In this document: positions 1 to 6,522 of the stretch, piece after piece
Layout of the letters: the number at the start of each line of letters is the position of its first letter
Numbering within the stretch: position 1 is the stretch's first letter
Program-made: the position numbers and the translations under genes
The notes under the pieces: model-generated
Told to the model about the DNA's origin: nothing
Databases searched by the model: none
The model's input: only the letters and a program-made list of their open reading frames with translations
NCBI GenBank assembly: GCA_030040235.1
Contig: JASHUC010000246.1
Coordinates: 1-8,937 of the forward strand
Reading direction: 5' to 3'
Origin: Gammaproteobacteria bacterium
Lineage (GTDB): Bacteria > Pseudomonadota > Gammaproteobacteria > Steroidobacterales > Steroidobacteraceae
DNA length: 8,937 nucleotides

Positions 1-67
1 TTGTCGGCCCTAGAGTAGGAAAGAAAGATATTGGCCATGGCGGCGACTCAGTCCCCCCAGTCTAACA

Positions 68-172
68 AGGGCACGTCGTGCAGGCACTCCGATCGGCAAG
101 CTTGATTCGATGATCGCCGCACACGCACTCGCCGAGGGCGCGACTGTGGTGACGAACAATTTGCGTCATGTC
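68..172 (+). pseudogene. VapC-like PIN-domain toxin, C-terminal remnant
   Basis: The +2 frame from about 68 to 172 reads like the C-terminal third of a VapC ribonuclease toxin. It has GTPIG (83-97), then Asp at 104, IAAHAL (113-130) and VVTNNLRH (146-169). In VapC toxins the Asp of the 'D-x2-IAAHA' segment and the Asn after VTN belong to the PIN active-site region. The N-terminal part with the other catalytic acids is absent: the frame has a stop at 11-13 and nothing VapC-like before about 68. No VapB antitoxin is visible. The expected final segment (of the type 'F-x-RVPGL-x-x-x-W') is replaced by unrelated sequence from about 170, where the beta-propeller fragment begins in a different frame. 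It is a relic and is not expected to make a toxin. The identification rests on motif recognition by eye. Confidence 0.7.
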
Positions 173-707
173 TGTGTCGGCGACCGGGCTGGTGGCCTAC
201 CGGGCCGGTGCGGCCAGCCAGCAACAACTGACGTGGTTCGACCACTCGGGCGCCGCGCGCGGCAGCATCGGTGCCCCGGGTGACGTTCTAGGTGAGCCAC
301 GTGTCGCGCCGGACGGCCGATTCCTGCTGTACACGAGGTACGATCCGCAGACGGGCGCCGATCTCTGGGTGGGCCCCACGGTCGGAGCGCACACGCCCTC
401 GGTGTTCCTGAAGACGCCGTTCGACGAGGACTGGGGCGTGTTCTCGCCGGATGGCCGGTGGGTGGCCTACCAGTCGAACGAATCCGGGCGCCTCGAGATT
501 TACGTCCGCCCGTTCCACGCGCCGGGCGCCCAGGATTCGGACGCGGCCTCGGGTGCGAAGCAGTGGCAGGTGTCCACCGCGGGCGGCATTGAGCCCATGT
601 GGCAGCCGAACGGCAAGGCGATCGATTACCTCGACCCGTCAGGGGCGATGATGGCGGCGCCGATCACCGTGATCCAGAACTGGAATCCCGAGGCAACCCA
701 GCAATGA
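168..707 (+). pseudogene. PD40/TolB-type beta-propeller fragment
   Basis: This open frame of 179 codons encodes WD40-like (PD40) propeller blades. Two blade signatures are clear: APDGRFLLYTR followed by ADLWV (residues about 47-69), and FSPDGRWVAYQSNESG followed by EIYVRPF (about 92-116). Then come KQWQVSTAGGIEPMW and a degraded 'F-Y-L-x-P-D-G-x-L-M-A' blade reading IDYLDPSGAMMAAPI. This pattern is typical of the extracytoplasmic half of large serine/threonine-kinase or TolB-like proteins in soil bacteria. The protein begins inside a blade (SVSATGLVAYR is normally internal), has no signal peptide or kinase domain, and stops before the propeller closes. The in-frame upstream stop is at 150-152, so the ATG at 168 is probably fortuitous. 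It converges on the corrinoid activase gene, with 38 nt between the two stops. Most likely a gene fragment; expression as a short orphan protein cannot be excluded. Confidence 0.7.
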
Positions 708-715
708 GCGGGCTC

Positions 716-730
716 CGCCGAGGCGCGGCG
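716..730. terminator. Weak hairpin between convergent genes
   Basis: The 38-nt spacer between the propeller fragment stop (707) and the activase stop (746) contains CGCCG (716-720), a 5-nt loop, and CGGCG (726-730). This is a perfect 5-bp stem readable from both strands. There is no T-run on either side, so it is not a convincing intrinsic terminator. It is listed because no other termination signal is visible at the 3' end of the long minus-strand operon. Confidence 0.2.
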
Positions 731-745
731 TGCAGGCGCTCGAGA

Positions 746-2743
746 TCATCGCCCTCGGCGCCGGTGCGATTCCGTGCGGCGAGATGCTTCTCTGCGCTCG
801 GGCAAGTCAACCACCTTGCGTAGATTGGGATACGCGGCGGTCCTGTGAGGAATGGCCATGGCTTCGACGAAGTGCTGCTGGAAGCGCACCTCGAGCGCCG
901 TCTCGATCTTCTCGACTCGGCGCACGAGCTCCTCGATGGTCCGACGCGCGCTCGCATCGAGAAGCGCAATGCGCGCGCCCGTGCCCGCTGCATTCCCCGC
1001 TGCTCCCACGCGCTCGAGGTCGCAGTCGGGAATCATGCCGAGCACCATCGCGTACTTCACATCGATGTGGCTGCCGAAGGCGCCTGCGAGGCGAATGCGA
1101 TCCACGCGCTCCACGCCCATGTGCTCCATCAGCAGACGGATGCCGGCGTGTAGCGCTGCCTTCGCAAGCTGAATGGCGCGCACATCGTTCTGCGTGACGG
1201 TGAGGGGCAGCTCCCCTCGGTGCAGCACGTAGGCGAACGTCCGGCCGCTCGGCACGATACGTTCGCTGCGCTCGCGGAGCGCCCCCTCGATCACGCCATC
1301 CTGATTGATGATCCCCGCGAGGTACATCTCGGCGATCGCCTCGATGATGCCCGAGCCGCAAAGGCCCGTGATGCCCGAGCGGACGGTGCTCGCGCCGAAG
1401 CCCGGATGGTCCGACCACAGCTCGCTCCCGATGACCTTGAAGCGCGGCTCGAGCGTTGCGGGATCGATCCGCACGCGCTCGATCGCTCCGGGCGCGGCCC
1501 GCTGGCCGCAGCTCACCTGCGCTCCCTCGAACGCCGGCCCCGTGGGGCTCGAGCAGGCGAGGAGCCGATGGCGGTTGCCCAGCACGATCTCGGCGTTGGT
1601 ACCCACGTCCACGAGCAGCGTGAGCTCCTCGGAAAGATCCGGACGCTCGGCGAGAATCACACCGGCCGCATCGGCGCCCACGTGCCCAGCGATGCAAGGC
1701 AGCGTGTAGACCCTCGCGTTCGGATGGATCGCGAGGCCGAGCTCGCGCGCCGGAATCGTCACCGATTGGTCGACGGCGAGTGCGAACGGTGCGCCCCCGA
1801 GCTCGACCGGGTCGATGCCGAGCACGAGGTGATGCATGATGGGGTTGCCGACGAGGGTCACCTCGAGGATGTCCTCCCGCGCGATGCCCGCCTGCTCGGC
1901 AACCTGCGCTGCGAGCGCCCCGAGCGCCTCGCGCACGGTGCTCGTGAGCTGCGCGGCTCCGCCCGGATTCATCATCGCGTAACTGACGCGGCTCATCAGA
2001 TCCTCGCCGAAGCGGATCTGCGGATTCATCATGCCGCCCGATGCGAGCACCTCTCCGGTGCCGAGATCGCACAGGTGCCCTGCGATCGTCGTCGAGCCCA
2101 CATCCACCGCGATTCCGTACGCCCGCTCGTGAAGGCCGGGCCACACCGCGATGATGCGCTGCCCGCCGCGCACCGCGACGGTCACCTGCCAGTTGCCCGT
2201 GCGCAGGGCCGATTGCAGGCCCGGCAGAACGCTCGGCTCGCACTTGAGGCCGGTCAGTTGCCACTCACGCTCAAGCGCCAGCATCAACCGGCGCAGATCG
2301 CCCGAAGGGTTGCGCATGTCGGGGCGCTCCACCTCCACCTCGTGCAGATGCACGATGGGGTCGAGCATGATGTCGCGCGCGTCGGCCTCCTTGCGCACGA
2401 CCTGGCGGTGCACCTGGCTGCTCGCCGGAACGTCCACCACCAGATCGCCGAGCAGCCGCGTCGAGCACGAGAGCCGGTGCCCCGAGGCAAGCGGGCGGCG
2501 CTCCGAGAAGCGCTCCTCCGCGGCGCTCGGGGGCGAGACGTTCTCCGCCCTCGATTGCACGCCGTGCTTGGCGAACTCGCCCTCCATGACGAGCACCTGG
2601 CAGCGCCCGCAGAGTCCGCGCCCGCCGCAGACCGAATCCACGTCCACGCCGAGCGCGCGGGCGGCCGTGAGCAGCGGTGTGCCGAGCGGGAAGCGGCCGC
2701 GCTTTCCGGACGGGGTAAAAACGACGAGCGCGTCAGCTGACAC
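746..2743 (-). CDS. Ferredoxin-ASKHA corrinoid activation protein (RACE/RamA-like, DUF4445)
   Basis: Predicted cytoplasmic ATP-dependent iron-sulfur protein that re-reduces inactive cob(II)alamin to cob(I)alamin on a partner corrinoid protein. From the GTG at 2743 it has 665 residues. A plant-type [2Fe-2S] domain comes first, with C39-x5-C45-x2-C48 and a fourth Cys at 93. After a linker comes the ASKHA fold: AVDVGSTT (about 212-219), GNPIMHH (299-305), VDVGTNAE (378-385), GLCGSGIIEAI, and LAGAFGSHID near the C-terminus. The length and order match full-length RACE proteins. The frame stays open to an ATG at 2833, but homology-like sequence (ALVVFTPSGKRG) begins only after 2743, so this GTG or the GTG at 2758 is the better start. 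The 2743 start overlaps the upstream methyltransferase gene by 11 nt, implying coupled translation. The C-terminus ends in an Arg-rich tail (RRTESHRRRGR). Family assignment is firm; the exact start is not. Confidence 0.9.
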   Translation of the reverse strand: MSADALVVFTPSGKRGRFPLGTPLLTAARALGVDVDSVCGGRGLCGRCQVLVMEGEFAKHGVQSRAENVSPPSAAEERFSERRPLASGHRLSCSTRLLGDLVVDVPASSQVHRQVVRKEADARDIMLDPIVHLHEVEVERPDMRNPSGDLRRLMLALEREWQLTGLKCEPSVLPGLQSALRTGNWQVTVAVRGGQRIIAVWPGLHERAYGIAVDVGSTTIAGHLCDLGTGEVLASGGMMNPQIRFGEDLMSRVSYAMMNPGGAAQLTSTVREALGALAAQVAEQAGIAREDILEVTLVGNPIMHHLVLGIDPVELGGAPFALAVDQSVTIPARELGLAIHPNARVYTLPCIAGHVGADAAGVILAERPDLSEELTLLVDVGTNAEIVLGNRHRLLACSSPTGPAFEGAQVSCGQRAAPGAIERVRIDPATLEPRFKVIGSELWSDHPGFGASTVRSGITGLCGSGIIEAIAEMYLAGIINQDGVIEGALRERSERIVPSGRTFAYVLHRGELPLTVTQNDVRAIQLAKAALHAGIRLLMEHMGVERVDRIRLAGAFGSHIDVKYAMVLGMIPDCDLERVGAAGNAAGTGARIALLDASARRTIEELVRRVEKIETALEVRFQQHFVEAMAIPHRTAAYPNLRKVVDLPERREASRRTESHRRRGR

Positions 2744-3644
2744 GGCGCCGGTGACCACCCTCGCGCCTGCCGCGTGCCGCGCCCTCGCCACCGGCGGGCG
2801 GCGGCTCGCGAAACGCGCGTATCCAGCGCGCACAGTCCGGATCGTGGCCCATCATCACATCCGCGGCCATGCAGGCCCGGCGCACTTCCGCATGCAGCGG
2901 GTTGGCGATCGCGGAGGTGAGCCCCGCGGCGATCGCCATCGTGAGGAAGGTGCTGGTGATGCCCTCCCTCTGCGGCAGCCCGAAGCTGACGTTCGATGCG
3001 CCGCAGGTCGTGTTGACCTTGAGCTCCGAGCGCAGCCGTCGCACGAGGTGCATGACCTGAACGCCCGCGCGATTGATCGCCCCGATGGGCATCACGAGAG
3101 GATCGACAACCACGTCGGCGGGAGCGATGCCGTGGTCGGCCGCGCGCTCGACGATCTTCTTTGCCACCTCGAAGCGCACGTCGGGATCCTCGGAGATTCC
3201 GGTCTCATCGTTTGAGATGGCGACCACCGCGGCACCGTACCTCTTCACGAGCGGCAGCACTTTCTCGAGCCGCTCGTCCTCGCCGGTCACGGAATTGACG
3301 AGCGGCTTGCCCTTGTAGACCGCGAGCCCCGCCTCGAGCGCCGCGACGATGGAGGAGTCGATCGAGAGCGGTACGTCGGTGACGGACTGCACGAGCTGCA
3401 CGGCCTTCGCGAGGATCGCGGGCTCGTCGGCGAGCGGAATCCCGGCATTCACATCGAGCATCTGAGCGCCCGCGGCGACCTGCGCGAGGGCATCGGTCTC
3501 GAGGCGGCCGAAATCGCCCGCCGCCATCTCGGCCGCGAGAATCTTCCGCCCCGTGGGATTGATGCGTTCACCGATGATGACGAACGGCCGCTCGAAGCCG
3601 ATCACGACCGTCTTGCTCGCCGAGCTCACCACGGTGTCGGTCAT
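2733..3644 (-). CDS. Pterin-binding methyltetrahydrofolate:corrinoid methyltransferase (MtgA/MtvA/AcsE-like)
   Basis: DHPS-fold TIM-barrel enzyme (303 aa) expected to move a methyl group between tetrahydrofolate and the corrinoid protein encoded two genes upstream. Visible pterin-binding landmarks: GERINPTGRK (25-34), LDVNAGIP (63-70), IDSS (95-98), NSVTGE (117-122), AISNDETG (142-149), VVDPLVMPIG (179-188) and NTTCGASNVSFGLP (211-224). These are as in MetH pterin modules and AcsE/MtgA enzymes. The barrel is complete and stands alone, with no fused B12 or activation domain. After residue 280 there is a Pro/Gly/Arg-rich tail coded in the region next to the activase start. The ATG at 3644 overlaps the previous stop as ATGA, and GAGG lies just upstream. 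The direction of transfer (methyl-THF formation or consumption) cannot be read from the sequence; the neighbourhood permits both. Confidence 0.9.
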   Translation of the reverse strand: MTDTVVSSASKTVVIGFERPFVIIGERINPTGRKILAAEMAAGDFGRLETDALAQVAAGAQMLDVNAGIPLADEPAILAKAVQLVQSVTDVPLSIDSSIVAALEAGLAVYKGKPLVNSVTGEDERLEKVLPLVKRYGAAVVAISNDETGISEDPDVRFEVAKKIVERAADHGIAPADVVVDPLVMPIGAINRAGVQVMHLVRRLRSELKVNTTCGASNVSFGLPQREGITSTFLTMAIAAGLTSAIANPLHAEVRRACMAADVMMGHDPDCARWIRAFREPPPAGGEGAARGRREGGHRRRVS

Positions 3645-3955
3645 CGATCCTCACTCGCGAGCGCAACGCCCTTGCTGCGCACCAGGCGCTCGAGCTCCTC
3701 GTCGCTGTAGCGCGCCTCGAGCCGCTCGGCCTCTGCCTGCGCCTCGGCCATCAGATTCTCCCCGCACGGCCGTGGAGCGCTGCGATCCCAGTCCGCGAGA
3801 TAAGCGCTCGAGCTGCCCTTGCCGGCGCGCATGGCGGCGCGATCGATCGCTTCCTGGAAGCGCGCGGACAGCTGCACTTTGGCAGTCTCGCGGCCGCGTT
3901 TCACGACGACCTGAGCCGGAATGCTTCGCCAGGAGATGATCGTCAGGGCGGCCAT
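3641..3955 (-). CDS. Small conserved 'virulence factor' family protein of corrinoid methyltransferase clusters
   Basis: A 104-aa soluble protein with no signal peptide or membrane segment. The N-terminal half starts MAALTIISWRSIPAQVVVKRG and continues with Gln/Arg-rich sequence (KVQLSARFQEAIDRAAMRAG, 26-45). Then come SSAYLADWDR (49-58) and an acidic helical stretch (EAQAEAERLEARYSDEELERL, 71-91) that could form a helix for protein contact. The layout resembles the small family labelled 'virulence factor' in many genomes. From memory, that family sits beside DUF1638 and pterin-binding methyltransferase genes, so the label is probably misleading here. It overlaps DUF1638 by 13 nt upstream and the methyltransferase start by 4 nt (ATGA) downstream, so it is made together with them. 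Its biochemical role is unknown; a structural or assembly partner of the methyltransferase is inference. A lone Cys at 64 is the only Cys. Confidence 0.75.
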   Translation of the reverse strand: MAALTIISWRSIPAQVVVKRGRETAKVQLSARFQEAIDRAAMRAGKGSSSAYLADWDRSAPRPCGENLMAEAQAEAERLEARYSDEELERLVRSKGVALASEDR

Positions 3956-4605
3956 GGTGCCGGATCCGCCGGGCGCCGATTCGCGCGCCGGTCCTGCAGC
4001 ACGGCGAGCGTGCGGCCGAGCTCACCGTAGCCCGTGAATCGATAGTGGAATTCGAGCCCGAGCGCAGCGGCGATGGCGCGCGCACGGTCGCGCGCTGCAG
4101 GCTCCTCGCGCTGCGCGAGGTACGTGAGCCGCCGATAGTTGCGGAAGTACTCGCCGGCGAGCTCCGGATGGCGATCGAGACCGAGGCCGCGCGTGACGAG
4201 ACGATCGAAGTGCCGCAGCAGGAAGTCGGTCAGATAGAACGTTCCGGGCTCGGCTGCCGAAAGCTCGGCGAAAACGTGCGCGCTCGCGAATGCCTCGTAG
4301 CAATGGGCGCCGGGCAAGCGCTCGATGCCGTGAGCCTCGAGCACCCTGTCGAGCAGTCCTCCGGTCCCGCAATCGCCGTACGCGACGAAAATCTCACGAT
4401 ACCGGTCGCGATGCTCGATGATCCGGGCCTCGACGGCCGCGGGGATGCGCTCGGGACGGTTGTGCAGCTCGGGCGGCAGGCACTGCACGTCGAAGTCGCT
4501 CCAGCCGTTGGCACGGGTGAGCTCGACGATCTCGCGGGCGAGAGCGCCGCACGCAATGATGAGGATCTTGGGGCTCACTGCGATGCGCGGGTGCGCCTCA
4601 AGCAT
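3943..4605 (-). CDS. DUF1638 family protein of unknown function
   Basis: A 220-aa cytoplasmic protein recognised as DUF1638 by its opening KILIIACGALAREI (13-26). This is followed by QCLPPELHNRPERIP (41-55), a glycine/cysteine motif AYGDCGTGG (75-83), LPGAHCYEAF (97-106) and TFYLTDFLLRHFDRL (122-136). Four Cys residues (19, 42, 79, 102), with His at 48 and 101, fall in the conserved-looking segments and could bind a metal, a thiol or a cofactor; that is inference. The family recurs in corrinoid methyltransferase clusters, but I know of no established reaction. The ATG at 4605 lies inside the end of the corrinoid gene (8-nt overlap) without a clear ribosome-binding site, so translation is probably coupled. 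It overlaps the next gene by 13 nt. The last 14 residues are Pro/Arg-rich and look unconserved. A GTG at 4578 is a weaker alternative start. Confidence 0.85.
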   Translation of the reverse strand: MLEAHPRIAVSPKILIIACGALAREIVELTRANGWSDFDVQCLPPELHNRPERIPAAVEARIIEHRDRYREIFVAYGDCGTGGLLDRVLEAHGIERLPGAHCYEAFASAHVFAELSAAEPGTFYLTDFLLRHFDRLVTRGLGLDRHPELAGEYFRNYRRLTYLAQREEPAARDRARAIAAALGLEFHYRFTGYGELGRTLAVLQDRRANRRPADPAPWPP

Positions 4606-5317
4606 GGGCAGCGGCGCGGCGCGCGCTCAGCAGGCCCTTCGCGGTCTCGACGGCGATCGCCGCGTCGCGGCAGTAGGCGTCGGCGCCGACCGCCTTGCCG
4701 AACTCCTCGTTGAGCGGGGCACCGCCCACCAGCACGATGTAGCGGTCGCGGATCCCCTTCTCCTTCAGAGTGTCGATCACGACCTTCATGTACGGCATGG
4801 TCGTCGTGAGCAGCGCAGACATTCCAAGGATGTCGGGGCGGTGCTTCTCGAGGGCCTCGAGATACTTCTCGACGGGGTTGTTGATACCGAGGTCGATCAC
4901 TTCGAAGCCCGCGCCCTCGAGCATCATCGAGACGAGATTCTTCCCGATGTCGTGAATGTCACCCTTCACGGTGCCGATCACGATCTTGCCGATCGGCTCG
5001 ACCCCGGTCTCGGCAAGCAGTGGACGCAGGATCTCCATCCCGCCCTTCATCGCATTGGCGGCGAGCAGCACTTCCGGGACGAACAGGATGCCGTCACGGA
5101 AGTCGATGCCGACGATGCGCATGCCCTCGACGAGCCCCTCGTTGAGCACCCGCTCCGCATTCCAGCCACGCTCGAGGAAGATGCGCGTGGCCTCCTCGAC
5201 CTCACTCTTCAGGCCGTTGTAAAGATCGTCGTGGACCTGCTCGATGAGCTCCTGGTCGTTCAGATCGCGCAGATCGAACGCCTCGGAGGAAGCCTCGTCA
5301 GTCACGGTCTCTGTCAT
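4598..5317 (-). CDS. Cobalamin-binding (corrinoid) protein, MtxC type
   Basis: A 239-aa methyl-carrier protein that shuttles a methyl group on its corrinoid between methyltransferases. Residues about 18-105 form the helical cap (LNDQELIEQVHDDLYNGL through EVLLAANAMKGGMEILRP). Residues about 110-232 are the Rossmann B12 domain, with GDIHDIGKN at 119-127. This motif contains the D-x-H-x2-G signature, with His122 as the expected lower axial cobalt ligand. MSALLTTTM (166-174) and VGGAPLNEEF (197-206) are the other corrinoid-cradling loops. The start at 5317 is chosen because GGGAGA lies 8 nt upstream and homology begins shortly after. The frame is open back to 5425 but reads nonsense there. It is the first gene of the tightly overlapping five-gene set and has its own leader of 192 nt, so a promoter may lie in that gap. 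Substrate specificity is not encoded in this protein. Confidence 0.93.
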   Translation of the reverse strand: MTETVTDEASSEAFDLRDLNDQELIEQVHDDLYNGLKSEVEEATRIFLERGWNAERVLNEGLVEGMRIVGIDFRDGILFVPEVLLAANAMKGGMEILRPLLAETGVEPIGKIVIGTVKGDIHDIGKNLVSMMLEGAGFEVIDLGINNPVEKYLEALEKHRPDILGMSALLTTTMPYMKVVIDTLKEKGIRDRYIVLVGGAPLNEEFGKAVGADAYCRDAAIAVETAKGLLSARRAAAHA

Positions 5318-5509
5318 CCAGCAATTCTCCCAAGATTCAGCGACATACCACAGTAACCGCCAGCTGGTTCTAGGGCATGTCCGCAGCGCGGGAAAGCGCG
5401 CCCGGCCGGGGGGCTCCTCGTCCATGGTACGGGGCAGTCGCAGGGTGGACTATCCGCTTCGCGACGAGCACATGTCGAATCACGACATCAGTGCCGGGGA
5501 GCCGGCTGG
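5318..5509. other. Intergenic leader between regulator and corrinoid operon
   Basis: This 192-nt stretch separates the regulator stop from the corrinoid gene start and is the only sizeable gap in the minus-strand block. It holds the stem-loop at 5468-5494, a repeated 11-mer (GCCRGCTGGTT), a 10-bp palindrome CCCGGCCGGG (5401-5410), a GCGCG/CGCGC hairpin with a 6-nt loop (5386-5401), and the ribosome-binding site GGGAGA (reading minus) before 5317. On the minus strand, TATGTC preceded by TGG near 5340-5348 could serve as an extended -10, but no good -35 pairs with it. No coding frame here is convincing. Confidence 0.5.
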
Positions 5510-5511
5510 TT
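5359..5511. repeat. Pair of direct repeats GCCRGCTGGTT
   Basis: GCCAGCTGGTT (5359-5369) and GCCGGCTGGTT (5501-5511) match at 10 of 11 positions and lie 142 nt apart in the same orientation, at opposite ends of the regulator-corrinoid gap. The right copy touches the regulator stop codon. AraC-family regulators often bind paired direct half-sites, so these could be operator halves, but GC-rich chance similarity is possible. Confidence 0.25.
5468..5494. promoter_or_regulatory. Inverted repeat / stem-loop downstream of the regulator gene
   Basis: GCAC-ATGTCG (5468-5477), loop AATCA, then CGACAT (5483-5488), a 2-nt bulge and GTGC (5491-5494) form a ten-pair stem. The inner ATGTCG-N5-CGACAT is a perfect 17-bp dyad. 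A further CGACAT occurs at 5341-5346, just upstream of the corrinoid start, and a partial copy ATGTC at 5377-5381. No T-run follows on either strand, so an intrinsic terminator is unlikely. An operator for a dimeric regulator, or an mRNA 3'-stabilising stem for the upstream transcript, are the two options I see. Confidence 0.35.
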
Positions 5512-6514
5512 AGGTTAAATGGTCTGCCGAGCCACGATGCTCCGCCCCGGAGCTCGTCTGACGCTCCGCGCTCGGTGGACAGCCGAAGTGCGCCCGATAG
5601 CACTTGGAGAAGTGGTGCGAGGAGCGAAAGCCGCACGCGGTCGCGATGTCGAGGATCGGCATGGAGGTCTGCAGCAGCAGCTCGCGCGCCCGCTTGAGGC
5701 GCGTCTGAAGGTAGTACTTCTTCGGCGCGCTACCCAGATGGCGCTTGAACAGCCGCTCGATCTGGCGCCGTGAGAGCCCCGCCTGTGCGGCGATCTCATC
5801 GAGCGAGAGCGGCTCCTCGATGTGCTGATCCATGAGCTGCGCCACTTCGATGAGGCTCGCGTGGCTTGCGCCGACCTGTGCCCGCAAGGGCACGTACTGC
5901 CGGTCACGAGCGTCACGGATGCGATCGACGATGAACTGCTCGGAGATCAGCTGCGAGGTGCGCGCACCGAGCTTCTCGCGCACGAGCGTCAGCATCAGAT
6001 CGAGCGGCGCGATGCCTCCCGAGCAGGTGAAGCGATCGCGGTCGATGGTGAACAGCTGATCGCGGATGTGCACGCGCGGGAATTCCTCGCGCAGCGCCGA
6101 GAGATTCTCCCAGTGAATCGTCGCGCGGTAGTCCTCGAGCAGACCCGCTTTGGCGAGCGCGTACCCTCCCGTGCACAGCCCCCCGAGAGCGATGCGGCGC
6201 TCGGCCGCGCGGCGCAGCGCGGCGAGAATCGGCCCGGTGACCGAGGCATGCACGTCCACGCCGCCGCACACGAAAAGAATATCGAGGCGGCTGAGGGTCT
6301 CGAGCGCCACCGTCGGCGAGAGCGTGAGGCCGTTGCTCGCCACCGCGGGCTCCCCGCCGAGCGTTGCGATCGACCACTCGTAAGGCCTCTGCCCCGTCAC
6401 GATATTCGCCATGCGCAGCGGCTCGACCGCGTTCACCAGCGCGATCATCGAGTAGTTCGCGAGCGTCAGAAACGCGTAACGCGTGGTGCGCAGGACGGGG
6501 CCCGGGGCCGCCAT
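5510..6514 (-). CDS. GlxA/GbdR-type AraC-family transcriptional regulator
   Basis: A 334-aa cytoplasmic regulator made of an N-terminal DJ-1/PfpI (class I glutamine amidotransferase-like) ligand domain and a C-terminal AraC double helix-turn-helix. The first domain runs about 12-190 and includes EPLRMAN (31-37), VCGGVDVH (82-89) and the nucleophile-elbow-like GGLCTGGYALAKAGLL with Cys114. The HTH helices are at about 239-258 (LDEIAAQAGLSRRQIERLFK) and 287-310 (ILDIATACGFRSSHHFSK). The final 20 residues are unstructured. GbdR, the glycine betaine/dimethylglycine sensor of Pseudomonas, and the carnitine sensor CdhR share this architecture, and the neighbouring DMGDH-type gene fits such a role. 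However, the exact ligand is inference. The start follows the methyltransferase stop by 8 nt, so the two are cotranscribed, with at most a weak ribosome-binding site (GAG) in between. Confidence 0.88.
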   Translation of the reverse strand: MAAPGPVLRTTRYAFLTLANYSMIALVNAVEPLRMANIVTGQRPYEWSIATLGGEPAVASNGLTLSPTVALETLSRLDILFVCGGVDVHASVTGPILAALRRAAERRIALGGLCTGGYALAKAGLLEDYRATIHWENLSALREEFPRVHIRDQLFTIDRDRFTCSGGIAPLDLMLTLVREKLGARTSQLISEQFIVDRIRDARDRQYVPLRAQVGASHASLIEVAQLMDQHIEEPLSLDEIAAQAGLSRRQIERLFKRHLGSAPKKYYLQTRLKRARELLLQTSMPILDIATACGFRSSHHFSKCYRAHFGCPPSAERQTSSGAEHRGSADHLT

Positions 6515-6522
6515 GGTTCAGC

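Noticed and set aside
60..81. Integron attC-like sequence GTCTAACAAGGGC with a GCACG-t-CGTGC dyad
   Set aside because: GTCTAAC fits the R'' consensus, but no GTTRRRY partner was found in the next 150 nt, and the sequence runs straight into VapC-like coding sequence, so a complete attC site is not supported.
807..2264. Minus-strand open frame of 485 codons in another frame of the activase gene
   Set aside because: Arg/Gly/Ala-rich frame-shift shadow of the activase without motifs; the activase frame carries all conserved sequence.
1220..2740. Plus-strand open frame of 506 codons opposite the corrinoid activase gene
   Set aside because: It is antisense to a well-supported RACE protein, is rich in Arg, His and Ala as expected for a high-GC shadow frame, and shows no recognisable domain.
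5318..5425. Longer corrinoid protein start at 5425
   Set aside because: The extra 36 residues (Trp/Arg-rich) do not resemble the family, while the ATG at 5317 has a good ribosome-binding site.
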